From NCBI GenBank assembly GCA_021203205.1, contig JAJQBQ010000010.1:1-64000 (forward strand): DNA of 64,000 nucleotides, given 5' to 3'. Each line of letters starts with the position of its first letter. The stretch's first letter is position 1. The position numbers and the translations under genes are program-made. Below, one piece after another: positions 63,117-64,000 of the stretch. The stretch is from Lachnospiraceae bacterium (GTDB lineage: Bacteria > Bacillota > Clostridia > Lachnospirales > Lachnospiraceae). The notes below the pieces were generated by a model that worked only from the letters and a program-made list of their open reading frames with translations, was not told the origin of the DNA and did not search any database.

Positions 63117-64000
63117 ATGAAGACAACAAAGTTTTTTTCCTGGCCGCTGATGAAGCAGAGCATCCGTGCCAACCGTGTTCTGCTCGTCGCCTGCACCATC
63201 GTCCTGTGTCTGATGACCATCGTGACGACCTTCGCCGGAAACCTGATCGGTTCCACATCGGACACGACAGATTACACGGACGCGCAGACGGACTTCTATA
63301 GTTACCTGTATGTGCTTGCATCCTATAACGAGATGGCGGGCACCAGCTTAAGCTATGAAGACTTCTCCACAACGGACGATCTCACCATGTATGACACGGT
63401 ATTTGAGATGATGTCCGCCCAGTCGGAGGATATGGATTTTTCAAGCGCTGAGTTTGCGGAAGCGGCAGATATGCTGTCTCAGTCGGAGATCGGGCTGGAG
63501 ACTTATATCGCGAATTTTGAGTATGTCTATGCGCTGGGCTCCGTGCAGGGTTGCTTTTCCGGGGATGCGCTGGACATGGAGACCATGATGACCAACATGC
63601 TGGAGATGATGGGCGTTTCCACAGATCTGGTGCAGAACATGAGCGAGATGGACACCTCGGCCATGCTGAATCAGATGTACTTCACCATCATGAGTCTGCT
63701 GCCGATCCTGCTGTTCATCATCTTTGCCGGCAATGCGCTGGTGGTTGACCAGGTGGATAAGGGCTCCATGGCTTATATCCTGTCCACGCCCACGAAGCGC
63801 AGCGCGGTGGTGATCACCCAGGCGATTTATCTGCTGGTAACGCCGTTTATCATGGTCGGCTGCGCGTTTATCACAAAACTCATTGCCTGCAACATATTCA
63901 TGGGTGAGGTGGAAGCAGCAAAATACGCGGCTCTCTACGGCGGTCTGTATCTCCTGACCGAGGCCATGGCCGGCATCTGCTACCTGGCCAGCTGCATCTT
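63117..64000 (+). CDS. ABC-2-type exporter permease, partial at window end
   Basis: The frame is open from ATG 63117 to the window edge, 294 codons without a stop, so the C-terminus is missing. The N-terminus MKTTKFFSWPLMKQSIRANRVLLVACTIVLCLMTIVTTFAG has one membrane segment, then a Met/Ser/Glu-rich extracellular loop of about 140 residues, then more membrane segments (YFTIMSLLPILLFIIFAGNALV; IYLLVTPFIMVGCAFI) with the intervening VDQVDKGSMAYILSTPTKRSAVV loop that is typical of ABC-2 permeases of the ABC exporter class. An AGGAGG at 63098-63103 overlaps the end of the upstream gene. It is the presumed channel for one or both ATPases. Confidence 0.85.
   Translation, partial: MKTTKFFSWPLMKQSIRANRVLLVACTIVLCLMTIVTTFAGNLIGSTSDTTDYTDAQTDFYSYLYVLASYNEMAGTSLSYEDFSTTDDLTMYDTVFEMMSAQSEDMDFSSAEFAEAADMLSQSEIGLETYIANFEYVYALGSVQGCFSGDALDMETMMTNMLEMMGVSTDLVQNMSEMDTSAMLNQMYFTIMSLLPILLFIIFAGNALVVDQVDKGSMAYILSTPTKRSAVVITQAIYLLVTPFIMVGCAFITKLIACNIFMGEVEAAKYAALYGGLYLLTEAMAGICYLASCI

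Overview
The window is a GC-rich stretch of a low-branching Firmicute chromosome, almost certainly a Lachnospiraceae-type Clostridium. The reasons are a sporulation-type class B PBP beside FtsI in the division cluster, formate-THF ligase with FolD, a PASTA kinase/PP2C pair, strong GGAGG ribosome binding sites, frequent TTG/GTG starts, and a two-gene family (DUF5717/DUF5716, names recalled from memory) that I know only from this clade. No rRNA, tRNA, CRISPR array, prophage or IS transposase was seen. Nearly everything is on the + strand; only ychF and a TetR gene are on the - strand.

Layout. 1-5.2 kb: deoD, a lipoprotein, a 6-phosphogluconolactonase-like propeller, folC and folP. 5.5-15.5 kb: a TcaA-like membrane protein, the CBS/DRTGG pyrophosphatase ppaC, a divergent shikimate-kinase-like protein, then DUF5717, DUF5716 and a helical-repeat protein, which look like one operon of unknown function. 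15.6-22.3 kb: valS, a second folC, a glycerophosphodiesterase and uppP. 22.5-33.8 kb: ftsK/spoIIIE, fhs, folD, priA, def and fmt, where Fhs and FolD make the 10-formyl-THF that Fmt uses and Def removes the formyl group later. 34.2-37.2 kb: an SGNH-hydrolase surface protein behind a structured leader, then an AT-rich hicA-hicB toxin-antitoxin pair. 37.3-46.6 kb: rsmB, rlmN, prpC, prkC, rsgA, rpe, thiN. 46.7-60.0 kb: ychF (-), then the division and cell wall cluster mraZ-rsmH-ftsL-pbp-pbp-mraY-ftsW-ftsQ-ftsZ, with no murD, murG, murB or murC in it. 60.2-64 kb: a TetR regulator divergent from an ABC exporter operon that runs off the end.

Three things stand out. First, the DUF5717/DUF5716 operon: DUF5716 reads as an Hsp70/actin-fold protein whose nucleotide-binding motifs are degraded, next to a 1284-residue beta plus helical-repeat partner; it is the best candidate for an undescribed system. 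Second, many conserved enzymes (ValS, FolC, PriA, Fmt, RsmB, ThiN, RsgA, FtsK) carry hydrophilic low-complexity insertions, and several of these are visibly tandem repeats of 30, 33, 36 or 39 bp; the same kind of degenerate 31-36 bp tandem array fills gaps between genes. Third, a small palindromic element bounded by GTTACTATTCRCGG and its complement recurs in gaps, once reduced to 18 bp between 8-bp direct repeats.
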